DNA from: an uncultured Clostridia bacterium
GTDB lineage: Bacteria; Bacillota; Clostridia; Christensenellales; Borkfalkiaceae
Reading direction: 5' to 3'
Length of the DNA: 64,000 nucleotides
NCBI GenBank assembly: GCA_947629675.1
Contig: CANREM010000001.1
Span: 1 to 64,000, forward strand
The notes under the pieces: generated by a model
Seen by the model: only the letters and a program-made list of their open reading frames with translations
Told to the model about the DNA's origin: nothing
Databases searched by the model: none
Part shown: piece by piece, positions 26,725 through 35,665 of the stretch
Layout of the letters: every line of letters begins with the position of its first letter
Numbering within the stretch: position 1 is the first letter of the stretch
Position numbers and translations under genes: made by a program

Positions 26725-26755
26725 CAAAAAAACAGCCCCGTGCGGGGGCTGTTTT
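26725..26755. terminator. Terminator of the DeoR regulator gene
   Basis: AACAGCCCC pairs with GGGGCTGTT, with A7 on the left and T4 on the right, just past the minus-strand stop codon. Confidence 0.75.
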
Positions 26756-26769
26756 CACATTATAACATG

Positions 26770-27528
26770 TTACATGACGACGATGTTCCTGTTCGTGAAT
26801 TTGTCCTTGAGATCGTTGGGGAAATTGTCGTCCGTGATGAGGACGTCGATGTCCTCGAGCCGTGCGAAGGTGTAGGGCATGATCTTGCCGATCTTGGAGC
26901 TATCCAGCATCATATACATCGCCTTTGCCTTCCGCCTCGTGAGTTTGAGAAGGTCCGCCTCGATCTGCGAAGCGCAGGAAAAACCGTTCTCGGGGGTGAA
27001 CGCCGCAGCGGAGATGATCGCGAGTTCGAAGTTGGTATTGTCGAAATAGGAACGCGCGACGGGCGAGGCGGTGGAGAGGTTGTCCTTCAGGACCTGTCCG
27101 CCCAGAATGGTGAGGTGGATGTTCTTCTTTTGCGCAAGTTCGATGGCGACGGCAAGCCCGTTCGTGAACACATGCACGTTGATATCGGGCATTTCCTTCG
27201 CAAGATACATTGCCGTTGTCCCGCCGTCGATGAAGAGGGAAGTGTTCTCGTCGATGAGATGGGCGGCCTTCTGTGCGATGCGGATCTTCGCATCCATCTG
27301 AATGGCAGTCTTTTTTGTGTAAGGCTCGCCCGAGACTTTTTGCACCTCTTTGACGGACATCGCGCCGCCGCGGACGCGGATGATGCGGCCCTCCTGTTCG
27401 AGTTGGAAGAGGTCGCGCCGTAGCGTCATCTGAGAGACATGGGGGAAGTAGTCGTCAAGTTGTTCAAGGGTGAGTTTGCCGCGTTTGTCCAGAAGCTCGG
27501 CGATCTCTTCAATACGGTCGCGTTTCAT
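26770..27528 (-). CDS. DeoR family transcriptional regulator
   Basis: 252 residues, the usual DeoR length. The N-terminal winged helix-turn-helix (about 1-57) shows RGKLTLEQLDDYF and the family signature VSQMTLRRDLFQLEQEGRI. The C-terminal DeoRC sugar-phosphate sensor domain has SLFIDGGTTAMYLAKEM. Such regulators usually repress sugar-use operons and respond to a sugar phosphate, but no sugar genes lie beside it, so the regulon is unknown. Confidence 0.9.
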   Translation of the reverse strand: MKRDRIEEIAELLDKRGKLTLEQLDDYFPHVSQMTLRRDLFQLEQEGRIIRVRGGAMSVKEVQKVSGEPYTKKTAIQMDAKIRIAQKAAHLIDENTSLFIDGGTTAMYLAKEMPDINVHVFTNGLAVAIELAQKKNIHLTILGGQVLKDNLSTASPVARSYFDNTNFELAIISAAAFTPENGFSCASQIEADLLKLTRRKAKAMYMMLDSSKIGKIMPYTFARLEDIDVLITDDNFPNDLKDKFTNRNIVVM

Positions 27529-27759
27529 GGATTTCCTCCAAAATTATTATTCCGTGTAAGATTTTAACATACTTTTGTAAATTATGCAAGTGTTTCGGCA
27601 AAATAATACGAAAAATTTTTTCGTGTTGAACTTTGATGAACAAAACGAACGATACTTTCTAACATTTTTGCGCATTTCTGCCTTTCTGCTGCCCTTCGAT
27701 CACATTTTTTCACCTTTCTGACCGCTTCCGGGCCGCTCCCGCCCCACCCATGTCCGCGG

Positions 27760-28095
27760 GTATATGCAAGGCTTCCCCTATCCATGGGGGAAGCTGTCAC
27801 GCATCGCGTGACTGATGAGGGTAACTGCGTCATCCTGAGGGAGCGTGGCGACCGAAGGATCCCGAGGATGAAAACAGGAACTTGATAAACAGCACCCCCA
27901 TTCCAAATTCGTCATGTTGAGCGAAGTCGAAATATCACATTATTATAATGCGGTGATGCTTCGACACGCGCGTACCGCGCGGCTCAGCATGACGATTCGG
28001 AAACCTCGAACCATGCCCCCTCCGTGGGAGGGGGTAGGGGGTGGGGCGGTGCTTCCAAATACGTCATTCCGCACCCGCAGTCATGTTCGGCGCAT
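27760..28095. repeat. Composite repeat block (families B and A)
   Basis: A family B double hairpin (CTTCCCCTATCCATGGGGGA and GTCACGCATCGCGTGAC) is followed by family A elements starting at 27829 (GTCATCCTGAGGG) and 27910 (GTCATGTTGAGCG), the latter closing with GGCTCAGCATGACG. A GC hairpin block with TAGGGGGTGGGG follows at 28017. The gene-less stretch 27529-28349 holds these and the promoter at 28259. Confidence 0.65.
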
Positions 28096-28258
28096 CGTTC
28101 TACTATAATATAAATGTATCGCGCCCGCCTCCGTCATGGGGATAAAATGGCGGCGCGTATCCGATCCCAAGGGCGTGCATCTCCCCTCAAAAATTCCCCA
28201 AAAATTCAACAAATTCGACAAAACAATTCAATTTGTTTATATTTTTTCATAAAAATTC

Positions 28259-28288
28259 TTGACAAATGGGTACGGGGGGGGGTATAAT
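28259..28288 (+). promoter_or_regulatory. Promoter with nine-G tract in the spacer (copy 1)
   Basis: TTGACA, an 18-base spacer ending in nine consecutive G (28274-28282), and TATAAT. The same layout occurs at 29795. Slippage in the G run would change the spacer length and so promoter strength. Confidence 0.75.
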
Positions 28289-28349
28289 GGGGAAAATCAT
28301 ACCCCGATTTCGGGAGAGTATGAAAAAAAAGATAAGGAGATTTGTAACT

Positions 28350-28883
28350 ATGTTTTGCAAAAACTGTGGTGCGCAGAACGAAGACGGAACGAGATTCTGT
28401 TCCAAATGCGGTGCCCCCCTCGAAACACAACAGAATGTTGTGCAACCCCAGACGGTGATCATCCAGCAGACCGTTCAGCCGAAGCCGAAGAGAAACGGCG
28501 GTTCCCTTGCTTGCGGCATCATCGGGTTCATCTTCTCCGTTGTCGGCGCGTTCGTTTGGATCCTCATCTTCTCCGCGATGGAAGAGTGCGCGAGTGCGAT
28601 CAACGTTCCCCATTCCGAGATCACGATCCGTCTCGCAGTGATCGCCGTATTCGGCATCGGCGGCGCGATCGTCGGTATTGCGGGTGCTGCTCAGGCGTTC
28701 AAGTATAACCGCGTTCCCGGCATCGTCTGCACAGGCGTCGGCCTTGCATCCCAGATCGCAGTGCTCATCACCGAAGTTGTTGATATCGGTTTTGCTGCGA
28801 TCCTCGACATCTATACGATCTTCGCGCTCATCCTCTTCGCGGTTGCATTCGGTCTTTCCTTCCTGAAGCCCAAGAAGGACTGA
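28350..28883 (+). CDS. Zinc-ribbon membrane protein
   Basis: 177 residues. The start at 28350 follows AAGGAGATTTGTAACT. An N-terminal zinc ribbon (CKNCG and CSKCG, residues 3-22) is joined by the linker PQTVIIQQTVQPKPK to four hydrophobic helices (about 55-80, 92-117, 125-145 and 150-170). The ribosome-site region and linker (TVIIQQTV) are shared with the gene at 29892, so the two are paralogues. Its function is unknown. Confidence 0.8.
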   Translation: MFCKNCGAQNEDGTRFCSKCGAPLETQQNVVQPQTVIIQQTVQPKPKRNGGSLACGIIGFIFSVVGAFVWILIFSAMEECASAINVPHSEITIRLAVIAVFGIGGAIVGIAGAAQAFKYNRVPGIVCTGVGLASQIAVLITEVVDIGFAAILDIYTIFALILFAVAFGLSFLKPKKD

Positions 28884-28905
28884 GAACTGAAGAAAACAGG
28901 GAACC

Positions 28906-29682
28906 ATGTACTCATCCTTTACCGTAGCGGGATATACCTTCTATCTCTATTCGATCATGATGGTCGTGGGGGCGATGGCGTGCCTCGGTATTTTCACCGG
29001 GCTTACGTTCTACCGTCATAGAGGGAACACTGCGGAAAACACATTTTCACTTGGAATGCTTGTCATAGCTATGGCGGCGGCTTTGCCCGCCGCCATGGTT
29101 TTTGACGCGCTCTTCAAGATGGGGGAAAACGGCGGGCGGTTCATCCTCAAGGGGGCGACCTTCTACGGGGGCCTTTTGTGCGCACTTGCCCTTTGGCCGC
29201 TGCTTTTGCTCTTTTGGAGAAAAAGGAAGGTCAGCATCTACCAGCGTCTCTCCGACCTTGCCGTCGCGATCCCCGCAGGACACTGCTTCGGCAGGATCGG
29301 GTGCTTCCTCGGCGGATGCTGTTTCGGCGCGCCGACATCGGGGCCGTTCGGCGTCGTCTTTCCCGAAGGTTCCCCGCCCTATGAGTACTACGGCGGAGCG
29401 GTGGCCATTCACCCCACCCAGCTCTATGAGGCGGCGGTGCTCCTTTTCATCTTCGTCATCCTCTTCTTTTTTGCGAAGAAGGAGGCCTTCCCGCTCTATC
29501 TGATTTTGTACGGGATCGCGCGGTTCATCATCGAATGTTTCCGTGCGGATGACCGCGGCGGGGTATTCGGGCTTGCACTCTCTCCCGCGCAGATCATCTC
29601 AATCCCGCTCATCCTCTTCGGCCTCATCATCCTTCTCATCCGCTCTATCCGGCAATATCGGGGAGCGGGAAAAAAGACGTGA
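28906..29682 (+). CDS. lgt: Prolipoprotein diacylglyceryl transferase
   Basis: 258 residues, a normal Lgt length. Lgt moves diacylglycerol from phosphatidylglycerol to the lipobox cysteine of prolipoproteins at the membrane. The Lgt signature GRIGCFLGGCCFGAPTS lies near residue 126, and GIARFIIECFRADDRGG holds conserved basic residues. Several transmembrane helices are evident. It begins 22 bases after the zinc-ribbon gene, so it probably shares the G-tract promoter at 28259. Substrates in the window include the lipoproteins at 21429 and 38052. Confidence 0.92.
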   Translation: MYSSFTVAGYTFYLYSIMMVVGAMACLGIFTGLTFYRHRGNTAENTFSLGMLVIAMAAALPAAMVFDALFKMGENGGRFILKGATFYGGLLCALALWPLLLLFWRKRKVSIYQRLSDLAVAIPAGHCFGRIGCFLGGCCFGAPTSGPFGVVFPEGSPPYEYYGGAVAIHPTQLYEAAVLLFIFVILFFFAKKEAFPLYLILYGIARFIIECFRADDRGGVFGLALSPAQIISIPLILFGLIILLIRSIRQYRGAGKKT

Positions 29683-29732
29683 GGAGCTTGCGGCCAAGGG
29701 TCACCTCATGATGAAAACGTCATAACGAAACC

Positions 29733-29771
29733 GAAGGGCCTCCCCCTTGTAAAGGGGAGGGCTTTTTTTAT
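29733..29771 (+). terminator. lgt terminator
   Basis: GGCCTCCCCCTT pairs with AAGGGGAGGGC around a short loop, followed by T7. Confidence 0.75.
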
Positions 29772-29794
29772 AAAAAAATTTTTTCACAAATCTC

Positions 29795-29824
29795 TTGACA
29801 AAGTGGTACGGGGGGGGGTATATT
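29795..29824 (+). promoter_or_regulatory. Promoter with nine-G tract in the spacer (copy 2)
   Basis: TTGACA, an 18-base spacer ending in nine G (29810-29818), and TATATT. The spacer differs from copy 1 only by a TG/GT swap. Confidence 0.75.
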
Positions 29825-29891
29825 AGTAGCAGGTCGCCATGCGATTTTTTTGTGTGCGCGGCCGAATATGAAAAAAAGGAGATTTGTAACT

Positions 29892-31049
29892 ATGTATTGC
29901 AAACATTGCGGCGCACAGAACATTGACGGATCGGCCTTTTGCGCAAATTGCGGTCAATCCCTGGCGGACGCACCCGTCGGGCAGCAACAGCCCGCACAGA
30001 CGATCATCATCCAACAGACCGTCGATAAGTCCGGAAAGCCCGTCGAACCCCCGGAACCCGCTCCCACAGGGCTAAAGAAGGTCTTGTACCTTGTCGGCTC
30101 GATCTGCTCCTTCGTCGCGCTCGTGCTTCTCTTCGGCCTCTTCCTCGGCAGCGGCCTTGCCATAGACGCAGGTCCCTTCGGCAAGCAGAACGCCCTCACG
30201 ACGATCGACGTCTTTAAGCCCGAAGGACTTTGGAAGGTCATCATCGACGGCCTCAAGAGCGGCAAGAACGGCATTGCCTCCGTCATCGGCGACCTGTTCA
30301 CCATGATCATGATCCTTGCCGGGCTCATCACCCTCATCGTGTATCTCATCATCGGCATCGTGAAGTTCGTCAAGGCGATGAAGGGAACGGACTATCGCGG
30401 AGTCACCAAGACCGCCATCAAGGCCTATTGCACGTTTGCGACCATCGAGCTTCTCAGCATGTCTTTCCATGCTTCCAACGGCTTCGTATTCAATGACGTC
30501 GCACTCGCCGCCTTCTGCCTCTGCGCCATCCTCATTGGTGCGAACTTTGTTCTTCACCTTGTCGGGAACCTCAAGGAGAATCTCGGCCTCAAGAAGCTTC
30601 TCGGCCTTGTGTTCACCGTCTGCCTCGTCGTGGTCGGCGTCATCGTCGCCGCGCTTGCAGCTGGCCCCGTCATCAACTACAGCGGCGAGAAGAGCAACTT
30701 CTTCCAGGAATTCATCAATGCGGCGATCATGTCCGCACCCAACAAGATCGCGATCCTCACGATCCTCGGCTGGTTCTCCTCCTTTATTCTCGTCGTGTTC
30801 GGCGTCAGCCTGATCCAGCAGATGTTCCTCAACATCGCGAACCATGTCGACGGAAGAAAGTCCAAGAAGAGCGGAGCGGGCCTTCTCATCACCTCCTTCA
30901 TCTTCGCGCTTCTCCTCGTCGTCGTGACCTATCTCTATGGCAAGGAATGCGATGCGACGGTCAACGGCGCGCTTCCCATCGTCATCATGGTGTTCTCGCT
31001 TGTCGGCACCGTGCTTGCCTTCGTCAAAAAGAAGGTCTTTGACAAATAA
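29892..31049 (+). CDS. Zinc-ribbon polytopic membrane protein
   Basis: 385 residues. The start at 29892 follows AAAGGAGATTTGTAACT, the same leader as the gene at 28350. The N terminus has a zinc ribbon (CKHCG and CANCG), then the paralogue linker QTIIIQQTVDKSGKP. Eight or so hydrophobic segments follow from about residue 60. No catalytic motif is seen and the role is unknown. It is a single-gene unit between its own promoter and terminator. Confidence 0.78.
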   Translation: MYCKHCGAQNIDGSAFCANCGQSLADAPVGQQQPAQTIIIQQTVDKSGKPVEPPEPAPTGLKKVLYLVGSICSFVALVLLFGLFLGSGLAIDAGPFGKQNALTTIDVFKPEGLWKVIIDGLKSGKNGIASVIGDLFTMIMILAGLITLIVYLIIGIVKFVKAMKGTDYRGVTKTAIKAYCTFATIELLSMSFHASNGFVFNDVALAAFCLCAILIGANFVLHLVGNLKENLGLKKLLGLVFTVCLVVVGVIVAALAAGPVINYSGEKSNFFQEFINAAIMSAPNKIAILTILGWFSSFILVVFGVSLIQQMFLNIANHVDGRKSKKSGAGLLITSFIFALLLVVVTYLYGKECDATVNGALPIVIMVFSLVGTVLAFVKKKVFDK

Positions 31050-31059
31050 GAAACGAAAA

Positions 31060-31092
31060 AAATATCCGTCCTTCGGGGCGGATATTTTTTTA
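31060..31092 (+). terminator. Terminator of the zinc-ribbon gene
   Basis: ATATCCGTCC and GGGCGGATAT form the stem with a TTCG loop region, followed by T6. Confidence 0.8.
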
Positions 31093-31176
31093 TGCCAAAA
31101 AGACGCCCTGCCGCCGAAGAGGGCCGCTCCCCGACATCCGGAATGAGGAAAAGGTGCATTCCCCATCCGAAATCGG

Positions 31177-31205
31177 TTGCTTTTTCGAGAATCAAACGGT
31201 ATAAT
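31177..31205 (+). promoter_or_regulatory. cysE promoter
   Basis: TTGCTT, a 17-base spacer and TATAAT lie about 50 bases ahead of cysE. Confidence 0.55.
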
Positions 31206-31257
31206 GATTGCAAAGAGCGTGTGCGCATAATAAGGTCGCGCGCACATAGAATATCCT

Positions 31258-31902
31258 ATGTTTTTCAAAAAGCTCAAAAAAGACATTGCCGCCGCAAAGC
31301 GGAACGATCCCGCCGCAAGAAGCTTTTTCGAGATCTGGCGGACATATCCCGGGGTGCGCGCCCTCATCTGGCACCGCCGCGCCGCCCTTCTTTGGAAGTG
31401 GAAACTGAGGTTCCTCGCGCGCTGGGTCTCGGAGCGGGGAAGAAAAAAGACGGGCATCGAGATCCATCCCGCGGCAAAGATCGCCCCCGGCGTCTTTATC
31501 GACCATGGCGCAGGCGTCGTCATCGGCGAGACGGCGGAGGTGGAAGAGGGCGTCGTCATCTATCAGGGGGTGACGCTCGGCGGCACGGGAAAGGAGAAGG
31601 GCAAACGCCACCCGACGGTGAAGAAAAACGCCGTCATCTCCTGCGGCGCAAAGGTGCTCGGCGGTTTTACCGTGGGCGAGGGTGCCCGCATCGGCGCGGG
31701 AGCGGTGGTCTTGAAGGAAGTTCCGCCATTTGCGACCGTCGTGGGCGTGCCCGGCCGCGTCGTGAGGATCGGCGGGGAGCGAACGCAGGACCTTCTTCCC
31801 GAGAAGGAGGACCCCGTCCAAAAGGAACTCTGCGCCCTCCGCGAGCGCGTCTTTGCTTTGGAGGAAGAAGTACATTCTCTTCGTCATCACGACGAAAAAT
31901 GA
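31258..31902 (+). CDS. cysE: Serine O-acetyltransferase
   Basis: 214 residues. It makes O-acetylserine from serine and acetyl-CoA for cysteine synthesis. The left-handed beta-helix hexapeptide region runs from IEIHPAAKIAPGVFIDHGAG to VGVPGRVV, with the active-site histidine region FIDHGAGVVIGETAEV and the acetyl-CoA loop GVTLGGTG followed by KRHPT. A C-terminal coiled coil (about 185-214) follows. No clear ribosome site precedes the ATG at 31258. It is upstream of cysS as in many Firmicutes, but separated by repeats. Confidence 0.92.
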   Translation: MFFKKLKKDIAAAKRNDPAARSFFEIWRTYPGVRALIWHRRAALLWKWKLRFLARWVSERGRKKTGIEIHPAAKIAPGVFIDHGAGVVIGETAEVEEGVVIYQGVTLGGTGKEKGKRHPTVKKNAVISCGAKVLGGFTVGEGARIGAGAVVLKEVPPFATVVGVPGRVVRIGGERTQDLLPEKEDPVQKELCALRERVFALEEEVHSLRHHDEK

Positions 31903-31915
31903 CCACACCATGCCG

Positions 31916-32075
31916 AAAGGCTTACCCCTTCATAAGGGGGAAGCTGTCACCGCAGGTGACTGATGGGGGTTGAACCTCGCTGTCCCTTTAGGGAAAGTAC
32001 CTGCGCAGCGGGGGAAAGGGTTCTTAACCCCTCTGTCGCTTGCGCGACATCTCCCCTTTCAGGGGCGACAAGACG
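31916..32075. repeat. Family B double hairpin plus a second repeat block between cysE and cysS
   Basis: The first part is the family B form (CTTACCCCTTCATAAGGGGG and GTCACCGCAGGTGAC, then TGATGGGGGT). The second, at 31986-32072, holds AACCCCTCTGTCGCTTGCGC, then CCCCTTTCAGGGG and CGACAAG, and is the inverted form of 4773-4845. Confidence 0.7.
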
Positions 32076-32102
32076 CATTCAACCCAAAAGGAAACAGTGA
32101 AT

Positions 32103-33491
32103 ATGAAGATCTATAATTCGCTCACAAGAAGAAAGGAAGAATTTATCCCCCTCGAGGAGGGGAAGGTCAAGATGTATGCCTGCGGGATCACCGTCTCGGG
32201 AGAGGCGCACATCGGGCACGGCTTCCAGGCCCTCGTCTATGATGTATTCCGCAAATATCTCGAAAAGCTCGGCTATGAGGTCACCTATGCCCGCAACTAT
32301 ACGGACGTGGACGACAAGATCATCGCAAAATCGCATGAGACGGGCATCCCCGCCGACAGATACGCCGCGATGATGATCGAGAAAATAGACGCCGTCATGG
32401 CGAAGGCGCACATCGACGAACCCACCCTCTGGCTCAAGGCGACCGAGAACATCCAGAACATCATCTCCTTCATCCAAGACCTCATCCGAGGGGGGCATGC
32501 CTACGAAGGGGGCAACGGAGACGTGTATTTCGACGTGGACAGCTTCCCCGCCTACGGGCAGCTTTCGGGCAGGAGCAAGGAGGACATGCTCGACGGCGTG
32601 CGCGTGGAAAACGACGAGTGCAAGAAGAACGCCTATGACTTCGCCCTTTGGAAGGCGGCGAAGGAAGGGGAGATCTTTTGGGATTCCCCTTGGGGGAAGG
32701 GCAGGCCCGGCTGGCACATCGAGTGCTCCGCCATGAACAGGGCGGCCTTCGGCGACCGCATCGACATCCACGGCGGCGGAAGGGATCTCATTTTCCCTCA
32801 TCATGAGAACGAGATCGCGCAGTCCGAGGCCCTTACGGGCAAAAAATTTGCCAACTATTGGATGCACAACGGCCTCATCAAGGTGAACGGGCAGAAGATG
32901 TCCAAGTCGGTCGGCAACGTCCTCCTCATGGAGGACATCCTTGCGAAGTATTCGGATGAAGCACTCAAGTTCGCGCTGCTCTCTTCCAACTACCGCGCCG
33001 ACCTCAACATCACGGACAACCTTTTCCCCGACGCCGAGGCACACCTCGTGCGGTTCTATACCCTCATCGACAAGATCGAGACCGCCTTCACGGCGGAGGA
33101 GGGGGGCATGCCCGAGATCGACGAGAAATTCAACGCCGCCATGTCGGACGACTTCAACACTGCCCTCGCCCTCTCGGACCTCTTCGGATACTTCAAGGAG
33201 GCGGGAAAACTTCTCGCCGAAAACGACCCGGCGGCGAAGAGGATCGTAAACCAAATTCGTAGGACATACGGCCTTTTGGGCCTCTTCAAAAAGGACGCGA
33301 AGGAGTATCTTGCGGCCTACGCCCCCAAGGGGGAGGACGTGCCCGAGGAAGTGCAGGCCGTCGCCGAGGAGCGGAAGGCCGCCCGCGCCGCCAGGGACTG
33401 GGCGAGATCGGACGAACTCCGCACCCGCCTTCAGTCCATGGGCTACGCCGTCAAAGACACCAAAGATGGCTACGAATTGACGAAGATCTAA
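32103..33491 (+). CDS. cysS: Cysteinyl-tRNA synthetase
   Basis: 462 residues, a typical length. It charges tRNA-Cys. The HIGH motif appears in YACGITVSGEAHIGHGF and KMSKS in KMSKSVGN. Zinc ligands are seen in YACG, WHIECSAM and FPHHENEIAQ. The start at 32103 gives MKIYNSLTRRKEEF, the family N terminus. The N-terminal HIGH loop (ITVSGEAHIGHG) differs from the more common PTVYDxxHIGHAR. Confidence 0.95.
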   Translation: MKIYNSLTRRKEEFIPLEEGKVKMYACGITVSGEAHIGHGFQALVYDVFRKYLEKLGYEVTYARNYTDVDDKIIAKSHETGIPADRYAAMMIEKIDAVMAKAHIDEPTLWLKATENIQNIISFIQDLIRGGHAYEGGNGDVYFDVDSFPAYGQLSGRSKEDMLDGVRVENDECKKNAYDFALWKAAKEGEIFWDSPWGKGRPGWHIECSAMNRAAFGDRIDIHGGGRDLIFPHHENEIAQSEALTGKKFANYWMHNGLIKVNGQKMSKSVGNVLLMEDILAKYSDEALKFALLSSNYRADLNITDNLFPDAEAHLVRFYTLIDKIETAFTAEEGGMPEIDEKFNAAMSDDFNTALALSDLFGYFKEAGKLLAENDPAAKRIVNQIRRTYGLLGLFKKDAKEYLAAYAPKGEDVPEEVQAVAEERKAARAARDWARSDELRTRLQSMGYAVKDTKDGYELTKI

Positions 33492-33517
33492 GGACGAAAG
33501 CTTCCCCCTTTAATAAC

Positions 33518-33618
33518 GTCATTCCGAGGGGCATAAGCCCCGAGAGAATCCCCTAAATGAAAACAAAAAGCCGGACATACGTATTAGGGGATACACTCGC
33601 CTTCGGCTCGGTATGACA
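33518..33618. repeat. Family A element between cysS and alaS
   Basis: GTCATTCCGAGGGGCATAAG with GAGAGAATCCCCTAAATGAA opens the element, and CTCGCCTTCGGCTCGGTATG with ACAG closes it. The interior TAGGGGATACACTCGCCTTC is shared with 52405. Confidence 0.65.
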
Positions 33619-33665
33619 GCATCCCTAAAACCAAAAACAACATTCCAAAAAATGGAGCAAGAAAT

Positions 33666-35471
33666 ATGATCACAGGAAAAGAACTCAGGCAAAAGTGGCT
33701 GGATTTCTACAAGAGCAAGGGGCACGTCGACATCGGCGCGGTGTCCCTCATCGGCGACGGCTCGACGGGCGTCATGTTCAATGTGGCGGGCATGCAGCCG
33801 CTCATGCCTTACCTTCTCGGCGCACCCCATGCCCAAGGGAAACGCCTCTGCAACGTGCAGGGCTGCGTCCGCACGGTGGACATCGACAGCGTGGGCGACG
33901 CCTCCCACTTCACCTTCTTCGAGATGATGGGCAACTGGTCGCTCGGCGACTATTTCAAAAAAGAAAAGACGGCGTGGACGTTTGAACTTCTCACCAAAGT
34001 TTTCGGTCTCGACAAGGACAAGCTCTGCACCACCGTTTTTGAGGGCAACGCCTCCGCCCCGCGCGACGAGGAGACGGCAAGCCTTCTCATCGGCCTCGGC
34101 GTGAGACCCGAACATGTCTTTTACCTCCCCAAAGAGGACAATTGGTGGGAGCTTGAGGGCACCGTCGGCACCCCCTGCGGCCCCGACAACGAGTGGTTCT
34201 ATCCCATCAAAAACCTTGACGATCCCGTCTTTCCCGACGACTATGTGGAGATCGGGAACGACGTCTATATGCAGTATAAAAAGACGGCGGCGAGCTACGA
34301 ACCGCTCACCAATAAGAACGTGGACACCGGTTTCGGCTTCGACCGCATGCTGCTCTTTCTGAACGGCCTTTCCGACGGCTACAAGACCGACCTCTTTTCC
34401 TCCGCCATTCGCGAGCTTGAGAAGCTCTCGGGCAAAGTTTACGACGAGGGAGGAGAGCCGCAGCGGGCGATGCGCATCATTGCCGACCATACCCGCACGA
34501 CGGTCATGCTCATCGGGGACAGGAACGGCATCCTTCCCTCCAACGTGGGGGCGGGCTACATCCTTCGCCGCATCATGCGCCGCGCCATCCGCTACTGCCG
34601 CCAGCTGAATATCTCCTCGGAGGCGATGTGCGCCGTCGCGAAGATCTTCATCCACGAAGTCTACGGCGAGGCCTATCCGCTCCTCCTCGAGAAGGAGGGC
34701 TACATCCTCGACGAGATCAAGAAGGAGGCCGACCGCTTCGAGGCCACCCTCGTCACGGGCATGAAGGAGTTCGAGAAGTGCCTTCAGGGCATCGCCCGCA
34801 AGAATGCGTTCATGAAGGGGCAAAACCCCGAATATGTTGAAGAGACGGTCATCGGCGGCAAACAGGCCTTCCGCCTCTACGACACCTACGGCTTCCCTTT
34901 GGAACTCACCGAGGAACTTGCCGCGGAGAGGGGGCTTACCGTGGACACTGCGGGCTTCGAGGAGGCCTTCAAGGAACATCAGGAGAAGAGCCGCGTCATC
35001 CAAAAGGGCGAGGCGAAGGGCGGCCTCGAGAGCCACAGCGACATCGCCGTGAAGTATCATACCGCCACACACCTTCTCAACGCCGCCTTAAAGCGCGTTC
35101 TCTCCCCCGACTGCAACCAGAAGGGGTCGAACATCACCGACGAGCGCATGCGCTTCGACTTCAACTTCGAGCGCGCCATGACGGCGGAGGAGATCAAGGC
35201 CGTCGAGGACCTCGTCAACGAGAAGATCGAAGAGGATATCCCCGTCGTATTCCGCGAGATGTCCCTCGAGGAGGCAAGGGCGGAACAGTTCGTCGGCGTC
35301 TTTGACAGCAAGTACGGCGAAGTGGTCAAGACCTACTCCATCGGCGACTTCTCCAAGGAGATGTGCGGCGGCCCCCATGTCCAAAGCACGGGCGTCTTGG
35401 GGCACTTCCGCATTGTAAAGGAGCAGTCCTCCTCGGCGGGCATCAGAAGGATAAAGGCGGTTCTGGAATAA
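33666..35471 (+). CDS. alaS: Alanyl-tRNA synthetase lacking the C-terminal domain
   Basis: 601 residues; most bacterial AlaRS have about 870. The class II catalytic domain (GVMFNVAGMQPLMPYLLG, FFEMMGNWSLGDYFKKE, GFGFDRML) and tRNA-recognition helices are complete. The editing domain retains its zinc ligands, HTATH (residues 465 and 469) and CGGPH (567 and 571). The protein ends at SSSAGIRRIKAVLE, the normal end of the editing domain, so the oligomerising C-Ala domain is missing. A family C repeat begins directly at the stop codon. It probably still aminoacylates and edits. Confidence 0.93.
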   Translation: MITGKELRQKWLDFYKSKGHVDIGAVSLIGDGSTGVMFNVAGMQPLMPYLLGAPHAQGKRLCNVQGCVRTVDIDSVGDASHFTFFEMMGNWSLGDYFKKEKTAWTFELLTKVFGLDKDKLCTTVFEGNASAPRDEETASLLIGLGVRPEHVFYLPKEDNWWELEGTVGTPCGPDNEWFYPIKNLDDPVFPDDYVEIGNDVYMQYKKTAASYEPLTNKNVDTGFGFDRMLLFLNGLSDGYKTDLFSSAIRELEKLSGKVYDEGGEPQRAMRIIADHTRTTVMLIGDRNGILPSNVGAGYILRRIMRRAIRYCRQLNISSEAMCAVAKIFIHEVYGEAYPLLLEKEGYILDEIKKEADRFEATLVTGMKEFEKCLQGIARKNAFMKGQNPEYVEETVIGGKQAFRLYDTYGFPLELTEELAAERGLTVDTAGFEEAFKEHQEKSRVIQKGEAKGGLESHSDIAVKYHTATHLLNAALKRVLSPDCNQKGSNITDERMRFDFNFERAMTAEEIKAVEDLVNEKIEEDIPVVFREMSLEEARAEQFVGVFDSKYGEVVKTYSIGDFSKEMCGGPHVQSTGVLGHFRIVKEQSSSAGIRRIKAVLE

Positions 35472-35645
35472 GCGAATCGCATATAGGCTGCGAAATACTG
35501 CGTCGGGTAACCGCGTCATCCTGAGCGGAGGCGAAGCCGAAGTCGAAGGATCCCCTGATACGAAGTCCGCGTTTTCACCAAGGGGATTCTTCGGAAAGTT
35601 GCTTTATCGGACAACTGTATTGTCCTTTTCGCCTCAGAATGACGC
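35469..35645. repeat. Family C plus family A composite after alaS
   Basis: TAAGCGAATCGCATATAGGC overlaps the stop codon, then GTCATCCTGAGCGGAGGCG through GCCTCAGAATGACGC forms a family A element with inverted ends. Confidence 0.7.
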
Positions 35646-35665
35646 CCATCCCCAAAAGGAGTTTT

